Source: Owenweeksia sp.
GTDB lineage: Bacteria > Bacteroidota > Bacteroidia > Flavobacteriales > Schleiferiaceae
NCBI GenBank assembly: GCA_028285465.1
Contig: JANQPD010000030.1
Coordinates: 124,001-188,000 of the forward strand
Direction of reading: 5' to 3'
Length of the DNA stretch: 64,000 nucleotides
Shown here piece by piece: positions 47,648 to 57,164 of this stretch. The position numbers were made by a program, and so were the translations under genes. The notes under the pieces were generated by a model, which saw only the letters and a list, made by a program, of their open reading frames with translations, did no database searches and had not been told where the DNA came from. Each line of letters begins with the position of its first letter. The stretch's first letter is position 1.

Positions 47648-48463
47648 CTATTCTTTTTTCCCCGCTGCTTCCATAGCCTTGCGCACACTGCCGTGTTTGC
47701 GGAGCAAAGCCCCTGCCTCTTCTGCAGAAAGGTGTAGTGCCTCCATGAGCATGCGTGTACCTCGATCGAGCAGTTTGTGGTTGCTCAGCTGCATATCTAC
47801 CATGCGGTTGCCCTTTACCCTGCCCAAGCGGATCATTACAGCGGTTGAGAGCATATTGAGGATCAATTTTTGAGCAGTACCGGCCTTCATGCGCGTGCTG
47901 CCCGTTACAAACTCGGGGCCCACCACAGCCACAATGGGATAATCGGCCACGTCAATAAGCGGGGCCTTTTCGTTACACGTTATACACCCTGTAGCAATCC
48001 CCCTATCCTGGCAGTCTTTTAACCCACCTGTAACATAAGGTGTGGTGCCAGAGGCCGCAATGCCGATCACCAGGTCTTTTTCGGAAACATCAAAAGCTTC
48101 CAGGTCTTTAAAAGCCTGTCGGGTATCGTCTTCCGCAAACTCCACTGCTTTTCGTATAGCGCCATCCCCCCCGGCAATCAAACCGATCACCTGGCCCGGA
48201 TCTGCCCCAAAGGTTGGTGGCAGTTCGGAGGCATCCAAGATGCCTAAACGCCCGCTGGTACCTGCGCCAATGTAAAAAATCCGTCCGCCTGCCTTAAGCA
48301 GCTCTACCGCTTTTTCAGCCAGGGCTTCTATTTGCGGCAGGGCTTTTTCAACGGCTAGGGGCACAGCCCGGTCTTCCTGGTTCATGTTGCGCAAGAGGTC
48401 TGCCAGAGGCATTTGCTCCAGGTGGTTGTACTTGCTTTCTGATTCCGTGGTTTTTAGGGTCAT
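47648..48463 (-). CDS. murQ: N-acetylmuramic acid 6-phosphate etherase
   Basis: 271 residues. MurQ splits the lactyl ether of MurNAc-6-phosphate to give GlcNAc-6-phosphate and lactate in peptidoglycan recycling. The SIS domain motif 'GRIFYIGAGTSGRLGILDAS' with 'ELPPTFG' is clear; the segment 'GSTRMKAGTAQKLILNML' is the conserved second signature. It lies 11 bases downstream of the RNA methyltransferase gene and is likely cotranscribed with it. No PTS transporter for MurNAc is adjacent. Confidence 0.95.
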   Translation of the reverse strand: MTLKTTESESKYNHLEQMPLADLLRNMNQEDRAVPLAVEKALPQIEALAEKAVELLKAGGRIFYIGAGTSGRLGILDASELPPTFGADPGQVIGLIAGGDGAIRKAVEFAEDDTRQAFKDLEAFDVSEKDLVIGIAASGTTPYVTGGLKDCQDRGIATGCITCNEKAPLIDVADYPIVAVVGPEFVTGSTRMKAGTAQKLILNMLSTAVMIRLGRVKGNRMVDMQLSNHKLLDRGTRMLMEALHLSAEEAGALLRKHGSVRKAMEAAGKKE

Positions 48464-48474
48464 CAGCCGTTATT

Positions 48475-49701
48475 TCAGGATACCTTTTGCAACAAGGCCA
48501 TGTAAAAGCCGTCACTGGCCTTTGCAGGGGATATCCTTTGTTCTTCGATAAGTTTAAAACCTGTGTTGCGTGTAAGGAAGCCGGCTACCTGTTTTTCATT
48601 TTCAGAAGGCAAAATGGAGCAGGTGGCGTACACGCACATACCGCCTGTTTTCAACATTTTAGTGTAACTATCCAGGATGTCTTTCTGGATACTGCGTACC
48701 CGGTCTAAATGATCCGGCTGCAGCTTCCATTTGGTATCCGGGTTGCGCTTGATTACCCCGGTACCACTACACGGAACGTCCAGCAACAAACGGTCTGCGG
48801 TATTATGCAGGCGCTTAATGCTCTTGCTGCTTTCAATGGGGCGCGTTTCTATGTTGTGCACCCCGTTTCTGCGGGCGCGTTTCTTCAACTCATTGAGCTT
48901 CCAGGCTTCCACATCCATGGCAATGATGCTGCCCTTGTTTTCCATAAGAGCGGCCAGGTGTAAAGCCTTGCCCCCCGCTCCGGCACAGGCATCGATCACC
49001 CGCATGCCCGGCTCTACCTGCAAAAAGGGCGCGATTTGTTGTGAGCCTCCATCCTGCACTTCAAAAAGCCCGTTTTGAAAACTGGGGTTCTTAAAGGTCT
49101 GGCTGCGCTCCTGCAGGATGAGACCTATTTCGTTCGCAGGTAGTTCAACAGTAGGCACCCCTTCTTCGGCCAGTATATCTTTTAAGCTCTTGCGATCGGT
49201 TTTAAGGGTGTTGGTTCGTATAACCACCTCAGCAGGCCGGTTTAGCTCTGCCGCCATTTTTGGCCACAGGGGGCCAAGTTCTTCCGTGGCCAGTTCATCG
49301 AACCAGATCGGAAAGGATTGCACAACGCCCGTTTCTTTAGACATGCTGCGCCTGGAGCGGTTCAGGTCATAATCCTTTAAATCATCCCACTGATGCCAAT
49401 CGCTAAGCGTATAGCCCTTTGTGAGCCACCAGAGGCCAAACAGCCGGTATAGTTCCTTTCGCTTCAGGGAAGGCTCCCGCCCCATTAGTTCCCAGAGGTA
49501 GCGCCACCACCTTACGATCTCATAGGTGCTCTCGGCAATAAATGCCCGGTCGCGGGCGCCCCATTTCTTATTGCTCTTAAGGATGCGCTCCAGCACTTTA
49601 TCAACATAATAGCCTTTGCCAAAAGAGGTTTCGAGGGCTTCTATTACAGCGGCCACCAGGTTTTTATGCAGCTTGGGCTGCGCATTCTGCTGTTGTTTCA
49701 A
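48475..49701 (-). CDS. RsmB/NOP2-type rRNA m5C methyltransferase
   Basis: 408 residues. The SAM-binding motif is 'VIDACAGAGGKALHLAALME', and the two catalytic cysteines are in 'LLLDVPCSGTGVIKRNP' and 'CVYATCSILPSENEKQ'. An N-terminal helical NusB-like part is present ('KKWGARDRAFIAESTYEIVR'). It methylates cytosine C5, most likely in 16S rRNA; exact site unknown. It is upstream of murQ on the same strand. Confidence 0.9.
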   Translation of the reverse strand: MKQQQNAQPKLHKNLVAAVIEALETSFGKGYYVDKVLERILKSNKKWGARDRAFIAESTYEIVRWWRYLWELMGREPSLKRKELYRLFGLWWLTKGYTLSDWHQWDDLKDYDLNRSRRSMSKETGVVQSFPIWFDELATEELGPLWPKMAAELNRPAEVVIRTNTLKTDRKSLKDILAEEGVPTVELPANEIGLILQERSQTFKNPSFQNGLFEVQDGGSQQIAPFLQVEPGMRVIDACAGAGGKALHLAALMENKGSIIAMDVEAWKLNELKKRARRNGVHNIETRPIESSKSIKRLHNTADRLLLDVPCSGTGVIKRNPDTKWKLQPDHLDRVRSIQKDILDSYTKMLKTGGMCVYATCSILPSENEKQVAGFLTRNTGFKLIEEQRISPAKASDGFYMALLQKVS

Positions 49702-49721
49702 GGGAATCCGTTACAAGGGGT

Positions 49722-52124
49722 TTACAGAGCCGGGTACGCTTCCGGGTCGAATTCATGCATAATGTGGTATACTTTTTCGAAGACATCATCTGCACTGGGC
49801 TTACTGAAATAATCTCCATCCGAGCCATAGGCCGGGCGATGCGCCTTAGCCGTTAACGTCTGTGGTTTACTATCGAGGTAAAGGTAGGCACCCTGCTCTT
49901 CTACAACCTGTTGCAAAATAAAGGCACTCGCTCCTCCCGGTACGTCTTCGTCTACCACTAACAAGCGGCCGGTTTTGGCTACACTTTCCTTAATGTAGTG
50001 GTTTACATCAAAGGGCAAAAGACTTTGTATATCAATAACTTCAACAGAGATACCAAACTTCTCCAACTCCTCCGCTGCTTCCATTACTACCCGGCAGGTA
50101 CTGCCATAGGTCACTATAGTTATGGCATCGCCTTCTTTAATGGTTTCGGGTATACCCAGCGGGGTTCTTAACTCCGGCAGGTTATCGGGCATTTTCTCCT
50201 TCAGGCGATAGCCATTGAGGCATTCTATGATAAGCGCAGGCTCATCGCTTTCCAGCATGGTATTGTAAAAACCTGCAGCCTTGGTCATGTTACGCGGTAC
50301 TAGTATATGTATGCCGCGTAGCGCGTTGATCACGGTCCCCATAGGAGAGCCGGAATGCCAGATGCCCTCCAGGCGGTGTCCGCGCGTGCGAATGATCACC
50401 GGGGCCTTTTGCCCGCCTTTGGTGCGGTATTGCAAGGTCGCAAGGTCATCGCTCATGATCTGCAAGGCATAGAGCAAATAATCCAGGTACTGGATCTCAG
50501 CTATAGGACGCAATCCGCGCATGGCCATGCCTATGCCCTGCCCGAGAATAGTCGCTTCGCGTATGCCGGTATCAAATACACGGTCTTCTCCGTGCTTGTC
50601 TTGTAAGCCCTCCAGGCCTTGGTTTACATCCCCGATCTTCCCGCTATCCTCGCCAAAAATGAGCACCTCGGGGCGGTTGGCCAGCAGTTGGTCAAAGTTA
50701 TCCCGTAGTATGATCCGGGCATCTACCTCTTCACTCTCCTCAGAGATAGATGCGGGCACTTCCTCTATGGCAAGGGCATTTTGGGCTGACTCGCTATACA
50801 ACAGGCTGTTGTACCGGTCGTGGTTTTCGGCCTGAGCTTCCTCCAGCCAATTCTGCAATTCTTGTTTTCGCGCGGTAGAAGCATGGCGCAGGTATCTCAG
50901 CGCTTTACGGCCGGCGCTCACCGCGTCTTTATGCAGGGGTTCACTGATCTTCTTCAATTCAGAAGCCAGGGCATTCAGGGCATCCGGGCTGGAAGAGGCG
51001 TCTGCCACCCGCTCTATAATAGAGGCTACTCTTACCTGTTCTTCCTTAAGAGGCTCAATAAAGGCTTTCCAGGCCGCTGCTTTTGCTTCACGGGCTTCCT
51101 TTTTGGCTTCCTTTTCCAGGGCATCCATTTCTTCATCGTCGGCCATGCCGTTCATCACTACCCATTCCCTCATTTTTTTGAGGCAGTCAAAGTCACGCTC
51201 CCAGTTCAGGCGCTGCTCATTTTTGTACCGCTCATGCGACCCACTGGTGCTATGGCCCTGTGGCTGAGTAATTTCACGCACATGAATTAATACCGGGATG
51301 TGCTTTTCGCGTGCAATTTTATCGGCTTTCTCATACACTTCAATCAACGAAGCATAATCCCAGCCCTTTACCCGGAAGATCTCGAAGCCCTCCGCATCAT
51401 CGGTGCGCTGAAAGCCTTTGAGTATTTCCGAAATGTTTTCTTTAGTGGTTTGGTATTTACTGTGTACCGAAATGCCATAGTCGTCATCCCATACCGAGAT
51501 CACCATAGGCACCTGCATTACACCTGCTGCGTTAAAGGTTTCAAAAAACAAACCCTCGGAAGTTGAAGCATTTCCGATGGTACCCCAGGCTACCTCGTTT
51601 CCCTTTTGGGAAAAGGGGTTCTCTCCATGCAGTTTTTCATTTTCCCGGTACACTTTAGAAGCTTCCGCCAACCCCAACAAACGAGGCATTTGTGCAGCGG
51701 TGGGCGACACGTCTGCAGAAGAATTCTTTTGTTCCCGTACATTCTTCCAGGCCCCGTTTTCATCGAGGCTGCGGGTGGCAAAGTGCCCGTTCATTTGCCT
51801 TCCGGCCGAGGCGGGCTCGTTTTCCAGGCGGGTATCGGCATACAAACTGGCAAAAAATTCCTGTACAGTAAGTGCGCCAATGGCAAGCATAAACGTTTGG
51901 TCGCGGTAATAGCCACTCCTGAAATCTCCATTCTGAAACACTTTTGCCCAGGCAATCTGGGCCACTTCCTTGCCATCGCCAAAGATGCCGAACTTTGCTT
52001 TTCCGGTAAGCACCTCCCGCCTGCCGATCAGGCTCGCTTCCCGGCTACATACCGCTAGTTTGTAATCGGCCAGTATCCCGGCTTTCACTTCTTCGAATGA
52101 CAGATGCTCTTTTACGTTGCTCAT
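49722..52124 (-). CDS. Fused alpha/beta E1 subunit of 2-oxoacid dehydrogenase
   Basis: 800 residues. The N-terminal ~440 residues are the alpha part with the TPP-binding segment 'GNASTSEGLFFETFNAAG' and 'WDDDYGISVHSKYQTTKENI'; the C-terminal ~340 are the beta part with 'GEDSGKIGDVNQGLEGLQDK' and 'LQIMSDDLATLQYRTKGGQK'. The fused form is typical of Bacteroidota branched-chain or 2-oxoacid dehydrogenases; substrate choice cannot be read. The GNA/DD form of the TPP motif, instead of GDG/NN, is a variant I associate with this family. E2 and E3 genes are not adjacent. Confidence 0.92.
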   Translation of the reverse strand: MSNVKEHLSFEEVKAGILADYKLAVCSREASLIGRREVLTGKAKFGIFGDGKEVAQIAWAKVFQNGDFRSGYYRDQTFMLAIGALTVQEFFASLYADTRLENEPASAGRQMNGHFATRSLDENGAWKNVREQKNSSADVSPTAAQMPRLLGLAEASKVYRENEKLHGENPFSQKGNEVAWGTIGNASTSEGLFFETFNAAGVMQVPMVISVWDDDYGISVHSKYQTTKENISEILKGFQRTDDAEGFEIFRVKGWDYASLIEVYEKADKIAREKHIPVLIHVREITQPQGHSTSGSHERYKNEQRLNWERDFDCLKKMREWVVMNGMADDEEMDALEKEAKKEAREAKAAAWKAFIEPLKEEQVRVASIIERVADASSSPDALNALASELKKISEPLHKDAVSAGRKALRYLRHASTARKQELQNWLEEAQAENHDRYNSLLYSESAQNALAIEEVPASISEESEEVDARIILRDNFDQLLANRPEVLIFGEDSGKIGDVNQGLEGLQDKHGEDRVFDTGIREATILGQGIGMAMRGLRPIAEIQYLDYLLYALQIMSDDLATLQYRTKGGQKAPVIIRTRGHRLEGIWHSGSPMGTVINALRGIHILVPRNMTKAAGFYNTMLESDEPALIIECLNGYRLKEKMPDNLPELRTPLGIPETIKEGDAITIVTYGSTCRVVMEAAEELEKFGISVEVIDIQSLLPFDVNHYIKESVAKTGRLLVVDEDVPGGASAFILQQVVEEQGAYLYLDSKPQTLTAKAHRPAYGSDGDYFSKPSADDVFEKVYHIMHEFDPEAYPAL

Positions 52125-52249
52125 ATATATAATCGCTTAGAAAAGGGGGTTAAGAAGGAGTGCAAAGGTAGCCAAAAAATAAGCGTTTTTTGCGTGGGCT
52201 AAGGTATTGATGCTTAACAAAAAGCCGGCCTGGCATCGACATAAATCCA

Positions 52250-52903
52250 TTAGATTTCTTCTAATGGCAAAGAAACGACCTTCGGAAGCAAAGCTTTGCT
52301 TTCCAACACCATAGGCGCCTTCATAAACTGCTCTGCGTAGCGGCTTTCGTAGGTCCCTTTTGTTTCGCCCGACAGCAATACCTGTGCTTTTGGAAAGCTT
52401 TCCGATACCCGGTACACCATGGTCAACAGCTGATTCCGCAAAACCTTGTTTGCCTTGTGCACTACCAGCATACGCATGCTGATCAGGTTGATCCCTTCTA
52501 TGGAAAGCAATTCATGTACGCGTTTGGGGGTTCCGATCACGATATCGCTGCCAAAGTATATTTTATCTTTTTGTTCCAGGATGTTTCCTTTTTCCGTAGC
52601 AGGCACTATGCGCAAACCCGTTTCGGCTCCCAGCAGTTCCAGCATACCACTAAAATACAACACACCCTCATCGGTATGCGTAAGGACCAATGCACGGGGC
52701 GTATCTCCTTCCGCAGCTTGTAAAACCTGTAAAAGCGAAAGGGCGATTGCCGTGCTCTTACCTGCCCCTGCCGGGGCAAAGGCCATAAGGTCTCTGCCGC
52801 TCTTTATACCCGCTACCAGCTTTTTTTGAAGGGGACTGGCTTGTTCAAGTCCCAGGTTTGCCGTGCGCTTTAGTAAGACGGGTGACAGTTTTTTTAAAAA
52901 CAT
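52250..52903 (-). CDS. Stand-alone degenerate DEAD-box N-terminal domain
   Basis: 217 residues, the size of one RecA-like domain. It has a Q-motif-like '[20 protein letters not shown]' and Walker A '[14 protein letters not shown]', and '[11 protein letters not shown]' (motif Ib), but the DEAD motif position reads '[12 protein letters not shown]'. 'LLSGET' takes the place of the SAT motif. The second RecA domain is absent and no frameshifted continuation is visible downstream. It may still bind ATP or RNA, or be a regulatory relic. It is divergent from msrB. Confidence 0.7.
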   Translation of the reverse strand: MFLKKLSPVLLKRTANLGLEQASPLQKKLVAGIKSGRDLMAFAPAGAGKSTAIALSLLQVLQAAEGDTPRALVLTHTDEGVLYFSGMLELLGAETGLRIVPATEKGNILEQKDKIYFGSDIVIGTPKRVHELLSIEGINLISMRMLVVHKANKVLRNQLLTMVYRVSESFPKAQVLLSGETKGTYESRYAEQFMKAPMVLESKALLPKVVSLPLEEI

Positions 52904-52985
52904 AGGTGCACTTTTGGCAAAAATAAGGCCTCACAACAATCCGTTAGGCCAAGATGTTGCTGAAAACGTATATGCTCTAAAACAA

Positions 52986-53528
52986 ATGAAGATGTTGCCC
53001 CTAAAAAGCGTTCTGTTTTCCGTTGCGTTCCTTCTCCCGACCGCTATATGGTTGGCGGCCTGCACGAGCTCCGGCACTGCCGGTAAAGGTGAGGCTGTAG
53101 CCAAACTGGAAGAACAGGAAGTACCGGGTGTTAAAAAAGTGATCAAAAGCGAGGAAGAGTGGAAAGAGGTGTTAAGCGCAGATGAATACCAGGTATTGCG
53201 CGAGGCAGGTACGGAACGTGCGTTTACCGGTGACCTTTGGGACAATAAACAAGAGGGGATTTATGTATGTGCAGCTTGCGCACACCCTCTTTTTTCCTCC
53301 CAAACCAAATTCAGATCGGGTACCGGCTGGCCCAGTTTTTACGAACCCATAAGCGATACGGCCATTATTGAAAAAACAGACCATTCGTTTGGCATGACCC
53401 GTACCGAAGTACTCTGTGCCAAATGTGATGGGCACCAGGGACACGTATTCCGTGATGGCCCCGCTCCTACGGGCTTGCGTTACTGCATCAACTCGATCAG
53501 TATGGATTTTGAAGCTTCCGGATCGTGA
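52986..53528 (+). CDS. msrB: Peptide-methionine (R)-S-oxide reductase, lipoprotein
   Basis: 180 residues from the ATG at 52986 ('[20 protein letters not shown]') with a lipobox 'WLAAC', so it acts in the periplasm or at the membrane. MsrB repairs oxidised methionine in proteins. The catalytic Cys is in '[11 protein letters not shown]', and the two zinc pairs are 'CAACAHPLF' and '[12 protein letters not shown]'. '[14 protein letters not shown]' is the substrate segment. It is divergent from the half-DEAD gene. The longer frame upstream overlaps that gene and is rejected. Confidence 0.93.
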   Translation: MKMLPLKSVLFSVAFLLPTAIWLAACTSSGTAGKGEAVAKLEEQEVPGVKKVIKSEEEWKEVLSADEYQVLREAGTERAFTGDLWDNKQEGIYVCAACAHPLFSSQTKFRSGTGWPSFYEPISDTAIIEKTDHSFGMTRTEVLCAKCDGHQGHVFRDGPAPTGLRYCINSISMDFEASGS

Positions 53529-53610
53529 GCCTTTCCCAATTATAAAGCACCGGGGCGCTCTGGTTATTTTGTTGCACTTTTGACGGAAATCAAATCTTTG
53601 TTTGCCCTTT

Positions 53611-54216
53611 ATGAAAAAAGTTGAAGGCACCCTGCTTGTTATCCTGATACTGTCGCTTATACTGAACCTCTTCCTGGTTGCGCTTACCGATGTGCTTATC
53701 CTTATGAGCTCTATCTTACTAAGCTTTTTTTACTTCCTCTTTGCGTATCTCTTGCTCAACGGGCGGACCCTCCGAAACCTTTTTCAACCAGGCCTTAAGC
53801 GGTCGAGAATTCTGGAAAGCGCCCTGGCAGGAGTAAGTTTTTCCTACGGTATAATGGGTTTGCTGTTTACCTGGCTCCACCTTCCCGGTGGAGGTACAAC
53901 CCTTACCATAGGCATGCTGCTTTTTGTTCCGGTATTTGTATTTTCCGGGTTCAGGTACCGCGCCTCCAGGGATCCCTTTTACAAACGCGTACAGGGGCGC
54001 ACATTGTTTTTCGGTGTACTGGGCGGTCTGTTGCTCCTGCTTCCGGAAGGCAGTATCCGCAATTTTAAATACCGGGATTACCCGGCTTACCTGGAAGCCG
54101 TTAAGGAAGCTGAGGCAAACCCTTCGGACAAAGCGCTTTGGGAAAAAGTAGACCGGGAAGCACAAAAGATCGGCAAACGAGCAGCGGTTTCATCACAGAA
54201 GCAAGACGCCAAATAG
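53611..54216 (+). CDS. Membrane protein, unknown
   Basis: 201 residues from the ATG at 53611 ('MKKVEGTLLVILILSLILNL'); an in-frame TTG three codons earlier is less likely. About five membrane helices cover residues 8-145, and a charged tail with 'EAVKEAEANPSDKALWEKVD' follows. No family recognised. The gene is 82 bases after msrB on the same strand. Confidence 0.7.
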   Translation: MKKVEGTLLVILILSLILNLFLVALTDVLILMSSILLSFFYFLFAYLLLNGRTLRNLFQPGLKRSRILESALAGVSFSYGIMGLLFTWLHLPGGGTTLTIGMLLFVPVFVFSGFRYRASRDPFYKRVQGRTLFFGVLGGLLLLLPEGSIRNFKYRDYPAYLEAVKEAEANPSDKALWEKVDREAQKIGKRAAVSSQKQDAK

Positions 54217-54298
54217 GTAAGACAGCACTAGGTAAACACAATGCAAAGCTTGTTTTTTTAAACTTTGGCATTTAAATTTAATGCTCTAAATCCCTGCT

Positions 54299-54937
54299 AT
54301 GCTCGGTGGTTTCGGCTCCATACAATCCATGATCACTTCCTTACGCAACAATAGAAACCTGTTGCGCAACCGCAAAAAATTATTCCAAAAAGACTTTTCA
54401 TTTGCCGAAGCCAAGGCTCTTTACCAGGAGAAGAAAAGAATCCTCCAATTTAAAGAAAGTACACCTGCACAGCTCGCCACTATACGGGAGGAAATCAGAA
54501 AAGAACGCAGACGCAACACCTTTGTATACTTCATAGCCGCATTTTTTGCGGCCGTTGTAGTTGGTTTCATAGGGTACAAAGTGTTTTCACCTGCAATTGT
54601 TTCCATCAAGCAAAACCATCTGGCCGAAAGAAAGCAAGAGGCAATGGAAAAAGAACGGAAATTTCTTTTTTACGTTACCGATGGGGATACGTGGTTTGAG
54701 AAAGGTAGATGGCACAATGCCATTTATCAGTACCGCCTGGCCGTAAACCTGTACCCTGCCGACTTCAACGCCCGATATCGCCTGGCCCAAGCACTTGTGC
54801 AGCATTGCGTTCATTCAGGTGAGGATTGCCGAAACGCTCGTATTACGATAAAGCAACTCATTAAAGAGTACCCGGAGAATAAGGCCTTACTGCAAACGGA
54901 AGCTACACTCCGTGAGCTACCTGGAGCACCTCACTAA
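54299..54937 (+). CDS. Membrane protein with TPR-like C-terminal domain
   Basis: 212 residues. A basic N-terminal helix-rich part (about 1-75) precedes one membrane helix 'FVYFIAAFFAAVVVGFIGYK' and a C-terminal TPR-like region 'DGDTWFEKGRWHNAIYQYRL' followed by 'NARYRLAQALVQHCVHSGED'. Such single-pass TPR proteins act as scaffolds; the partner is unknown. The spacer of 82 bases to the previous gene leaves cotranscription open. Confidence 0.65.
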   Translation: MLGGFGSIQSMITSLRNNRNLLRNRKKLFQKDFSFAEAKALYQEKKRILQFKESTPAQLATIREEIRKERRRNTFVYFIAAFFAAVVVGFIGYKVFSPAIVSIKQNHLAERKQEAMEKERKFLFYVTDGDTWFEKGRWHNAIYQYRLAVNLYPADFNARYRLAQALVQHCVHSGEDCRNARITIKQLIKEYPENKALLQTEATLRELPGAPH

Positions 54938-55045
54938 ATCTTCACTTCATAAAAGCTTAGAAAAAACATCATTGCTGATGTCTCAAAAGAGTGGTGTAAA
55001 TCCTAAGGATATTGCCTATCTTTATAATCTAAAAATCAGGTAGAT

Positions 55046-55465
55046 ATGCAAAACGCAGGCTACTCAGGCACCCCTTTGGCGAAGAAACTCGGGATTAAAG
55101 AAGGTTTTGTGATACGCCTGGTTAACCCACCCACCCGCTATTTTCAGCTTTTTGAAATATTTCCGGATGTGGAGCAAAGTGAGGATGCCTCAGTACGAAA
55201 AGACTTCATTCATTTTTTCACCAAAGAAAAAGCGGAACTCAGCGGTATGCTGAACGGTTTAAAGGAAGAACTGAAACCAAACGGGATGATCTGGGTAAGC
55301 TGGCCTAAGAAAGCGGCTAAGGTGCTTACCGACCTTACGGAAGATGTGGTACGTGAATGTGCGCTGGTCATCGGACTTGTGGATGTAAAAGTATGTGCCG
55401 TTGATGCGGTATGGTCCGGCCTTAAGCTGGTGATCCCCGTAAAAGACAGGAAAAAGTACCCGTAG
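55046..55465 (+). CDS. DUF3052 family protein
   Basis: 139 residues, soluble. 'GYSGTPLAKKLGIKEGFVIR' at the start and 'MIWVSWPKKAAKVLTDLTED' with 'DVKVCAVDAVWSGLKLVIPV' near the end are the DUF3052 pattern. Function unknown; widespread in actinobacteria and Bacteroidota. It sits 109 bases after the TPR gene and 64 bases before the frameshifted small gene. Confidence 0.88.
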   Translation: MQNAGYSGTPLAKKLGIKEGFVIRLVNPPTRYFQLFEIFPDVEQSEDASVRKDFIHFFTKEKAELSGMLNGLKEELKPNGMIWVSWPKKAAKVLTDLTEDVVRECALVIGLVDVKVCAVDAVWSGLKLVIPVKDRKKYP

Positions 55466-55528
55466 CCTTTCCTCATAGGCAGAATATTCTTACGGAAATA
55501 GCCATGACGCAAGGCAAACGAACTACTT

Positions 55529-55715
55529 ATGATAAAGATTATTGGCGTTGTATTGCTTATTGCAGGTGCCCTGGGATTGATCTTTGGCATCACAGGTGTA
55601 TTCGAATACAATCTCTAAAAACCCTTGGGCGCTTGGTATTCTGGGTCTGATTTTCTTTTTTAGCGGGATCGGCATGCTCAAGCGCAGAAAAGATACAGAC
55701 GAAGTAGACGACTAG
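55529..55715 (+). pseudogene. Small two-helix membrane protein gene with a +1 frameshift
   Basis: The first part (55529-55618) reads 'MIKIIGVVLLIAGALGLIFG' and ends 'FEYNL' then TAA. Shifting by +1 at CTC-TAA (55613-55618) continues as 'KNPWALGILGLIFFFSGIGM' followed by 'LKRRKDTDEVDD' and TAG. The two parts together give a natural small membrane protein of about 62 residues. The break is either a one-base indel or error, or a programmed +1 shift; the site resembles the RF2-type shift (sense codon before a stop). Function unknown. Confidence 0.6.
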
Positions 55716-55868
55716 CCGTTCTACCACATATTTTCAATTTGAATAGTATGATGCCTCAAAATGGGGCATCAGGCAACATTTCCTAAAATACAACCACTAA
55801 AAATCAACCCTTTACATTTTGGCCTCTTTTTTCTTATTGTTGTATAAATCAATCACAAACTTATCTTC

Positions 55869-56702
55869 ATGAAAAAAATATTTGCCTCCCTTGCTTTGAG
55901 TGGTTTGCTTATAGGCTTAAGCAGCTCCTGCGTATCAAAGAAGAAGTACGTACAGGCACAAACACACATTGAAAATTTACAACAGGACAGCGCTGCCCTG
56001 CATCAAAATGTAAATGCCTTAAAAGCCGATGCAGAAAGGCTTATGAATCAATATGAAGGCTACAAACAAATGACAGAAGACCAGAAGGCGGCCCTCATGG
56101 CGCAATTGGATGAACAGAGTACCGAACTGGATCAGAAAGACCAGGCCCTGCAATTGCGTGCGCAGCGTCTCAGAGCGCTGCAAGAGCGCCTGGAACAACA
56201 GCAACAAATTGTAAACGACCTGCGGAAAACCGTGGAGGATGCACTGGTCAACTTCAATGCCGAAGACCTGAGTGTAGAAGTAAAGAACGGTAAAGTATAC
56301 GTTTCGCTTAGCGATAAGCTGCTCTTCCCCTCCGGCAGTGCTAAGATAAATGCCGAGGGCGAAAAAGCCATTGCCAAAGTAGCAGAGGTTTTATTGGAAA
56401 ACCCCAGGATCAACATCAACATTATGGGGCATACGGATGATGTACCGATCAATACCACACGCTTCCCGGACAATTGGGAGCTGAGTACCGCACGGGCCAC
56501 CAGCATCACGCGTTTGCTTACCGATAAATACAATGTACCCGGTGTGCGACTTACTGCTTCCGGAAGCAGTAAATATAGCCCGGTAGCCCCCAACGAAACC
56601 AAAGAAGGCCGTGCAAAAAACCGCAGAACCGAAATTATTTTAACGCCTAAACTAGAAGAGCTTTTCAAAATACTGGAGGGCAATAATTCATCGGGCATGT
56701 AG
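55869..56702 (+). CDS. OmpA-family lipoprotein with coiled coil
   Basis: 277 residues. The lipobox 'LSSSCVSKKKY' predicts a lipoprotein. A long coiled coil (about 35-125, 'QIVNDLRKTVEDALVNFNAE' at its end) precedes the OmpA/MotB-like peptidoglycan-binding domain with 'INIMGHTDDVPINTTRFPDN', 'WELSTARATSITRLL' and 'GRAKNRRTEIIL'. It links the outer membrane to the cell wall. A strong terminator follows, so it probably has its own transcript end. Confidence 0.92.
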   Translation: MKKIFASLALSGLLIGLSSSCVSKKKYVQAQTHIENLQQDSAALHQNVNALKADAERLMNQYEGYKQMTEDQKAALMAQLDEQSTELDQKDQALQLRAQRLRALQERLEQQQQIVNDLRKTVEDALVNFNAEDLSVEVKNGKVYVSLSDKLLFPSGSAKINAEGEKAIAKVAEVLLENPRININIMGHTDDVPINTTRFPDNWELSTARATSITRLLTDKYNVPGVRLTASGSSKYSPVAPNETKEGRAKNRRTEIILTPKLEELFKILEGNNSSGM

Positions 56703-56735
56703 GTCTTTACCACGTTCCAAATAGCACACGCTAAC

Positions 56736-56769
56736 AAAAAGAGACAGTCCTTTAGCTGTCTCTTTTTTT
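56736..56769 (+). terminator. Rho-independent terminator after ompA-like gene
   Basis: Twelve-bp stem AAAAAGAGACAG / CTGTCTCTTTTT with an 8-base loop, ending in a T run; 33 bases after the OmpA-like stop. Confidence 0.88.
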
Positions 56770-56920
56770 GTATTATACTGTACCCGCCTTTTTCCCAAAA
56801 CCCATAGCTCTTGTTTTACACCAACCGCAGTGAAATATCTTGATGCTATTAGCTCACTTCTTCAACAATACCTCTGCCTTGTCCTTGAAACATAGCCAGG
56901 TTAATCTAAAACCAGGCAAG

Positions 56921-57055
56921 CTATTCCTTTAAGGTGAATTTGTCGTTGCCTCCTATGTCGTAACACACGGCAAAACATGCATCCAGTGCGAGCCGGATCG
57001 CGGCTTCTTTTCCCTTTTTGCTGTCGCCACAGGTAAATAGATCAAGAGCCACATC
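56921..57055 (-). pseudogene. Possible S-adenosylmethionine decarboxylase-like C-terminal remnant
   Basis: The minus-strand frame between two stops reads 'DVALDLFTCGDSKKGKEAAI' followed by 'RLALDAC' and ends 'GGNDKFTLKE'. 'DLFTCGD' followed by a helix with 'A..L' is the C-terminal signature of prokaryotic SpeD. The N-terminal part with the processing Ser is missing, so it would be a truncated relic. The rest of 56770-57164 (about 400 bases) shows no gene. The call rests on one motif. Confidence 0.35.
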
Positions 57056-57164
57056 TCAAAGGAGTTTACGTTAGCCATGGCGCGCGCATGGAAGAGGGTT
57101 AGAAGGAAGACAATGCCTAAGCCAGAGAATATGGGGTGGCTGGTAAAGGCCTTGAAAGGCTTTA

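Noticed and set aside
49722..52124. GDG-to-GNA change in the E1 TPP motif as a sign of inactivity
   Set aside because: The same pattern is, to my knowledge, common in fused Bacteroidota E1 proteins, so it is treated as a variant.
55529..55715. Two separate small proteins
   Set aside because: Neither half is a natural protein alone; joined across the +1 shift they form one continuous membrane protein.
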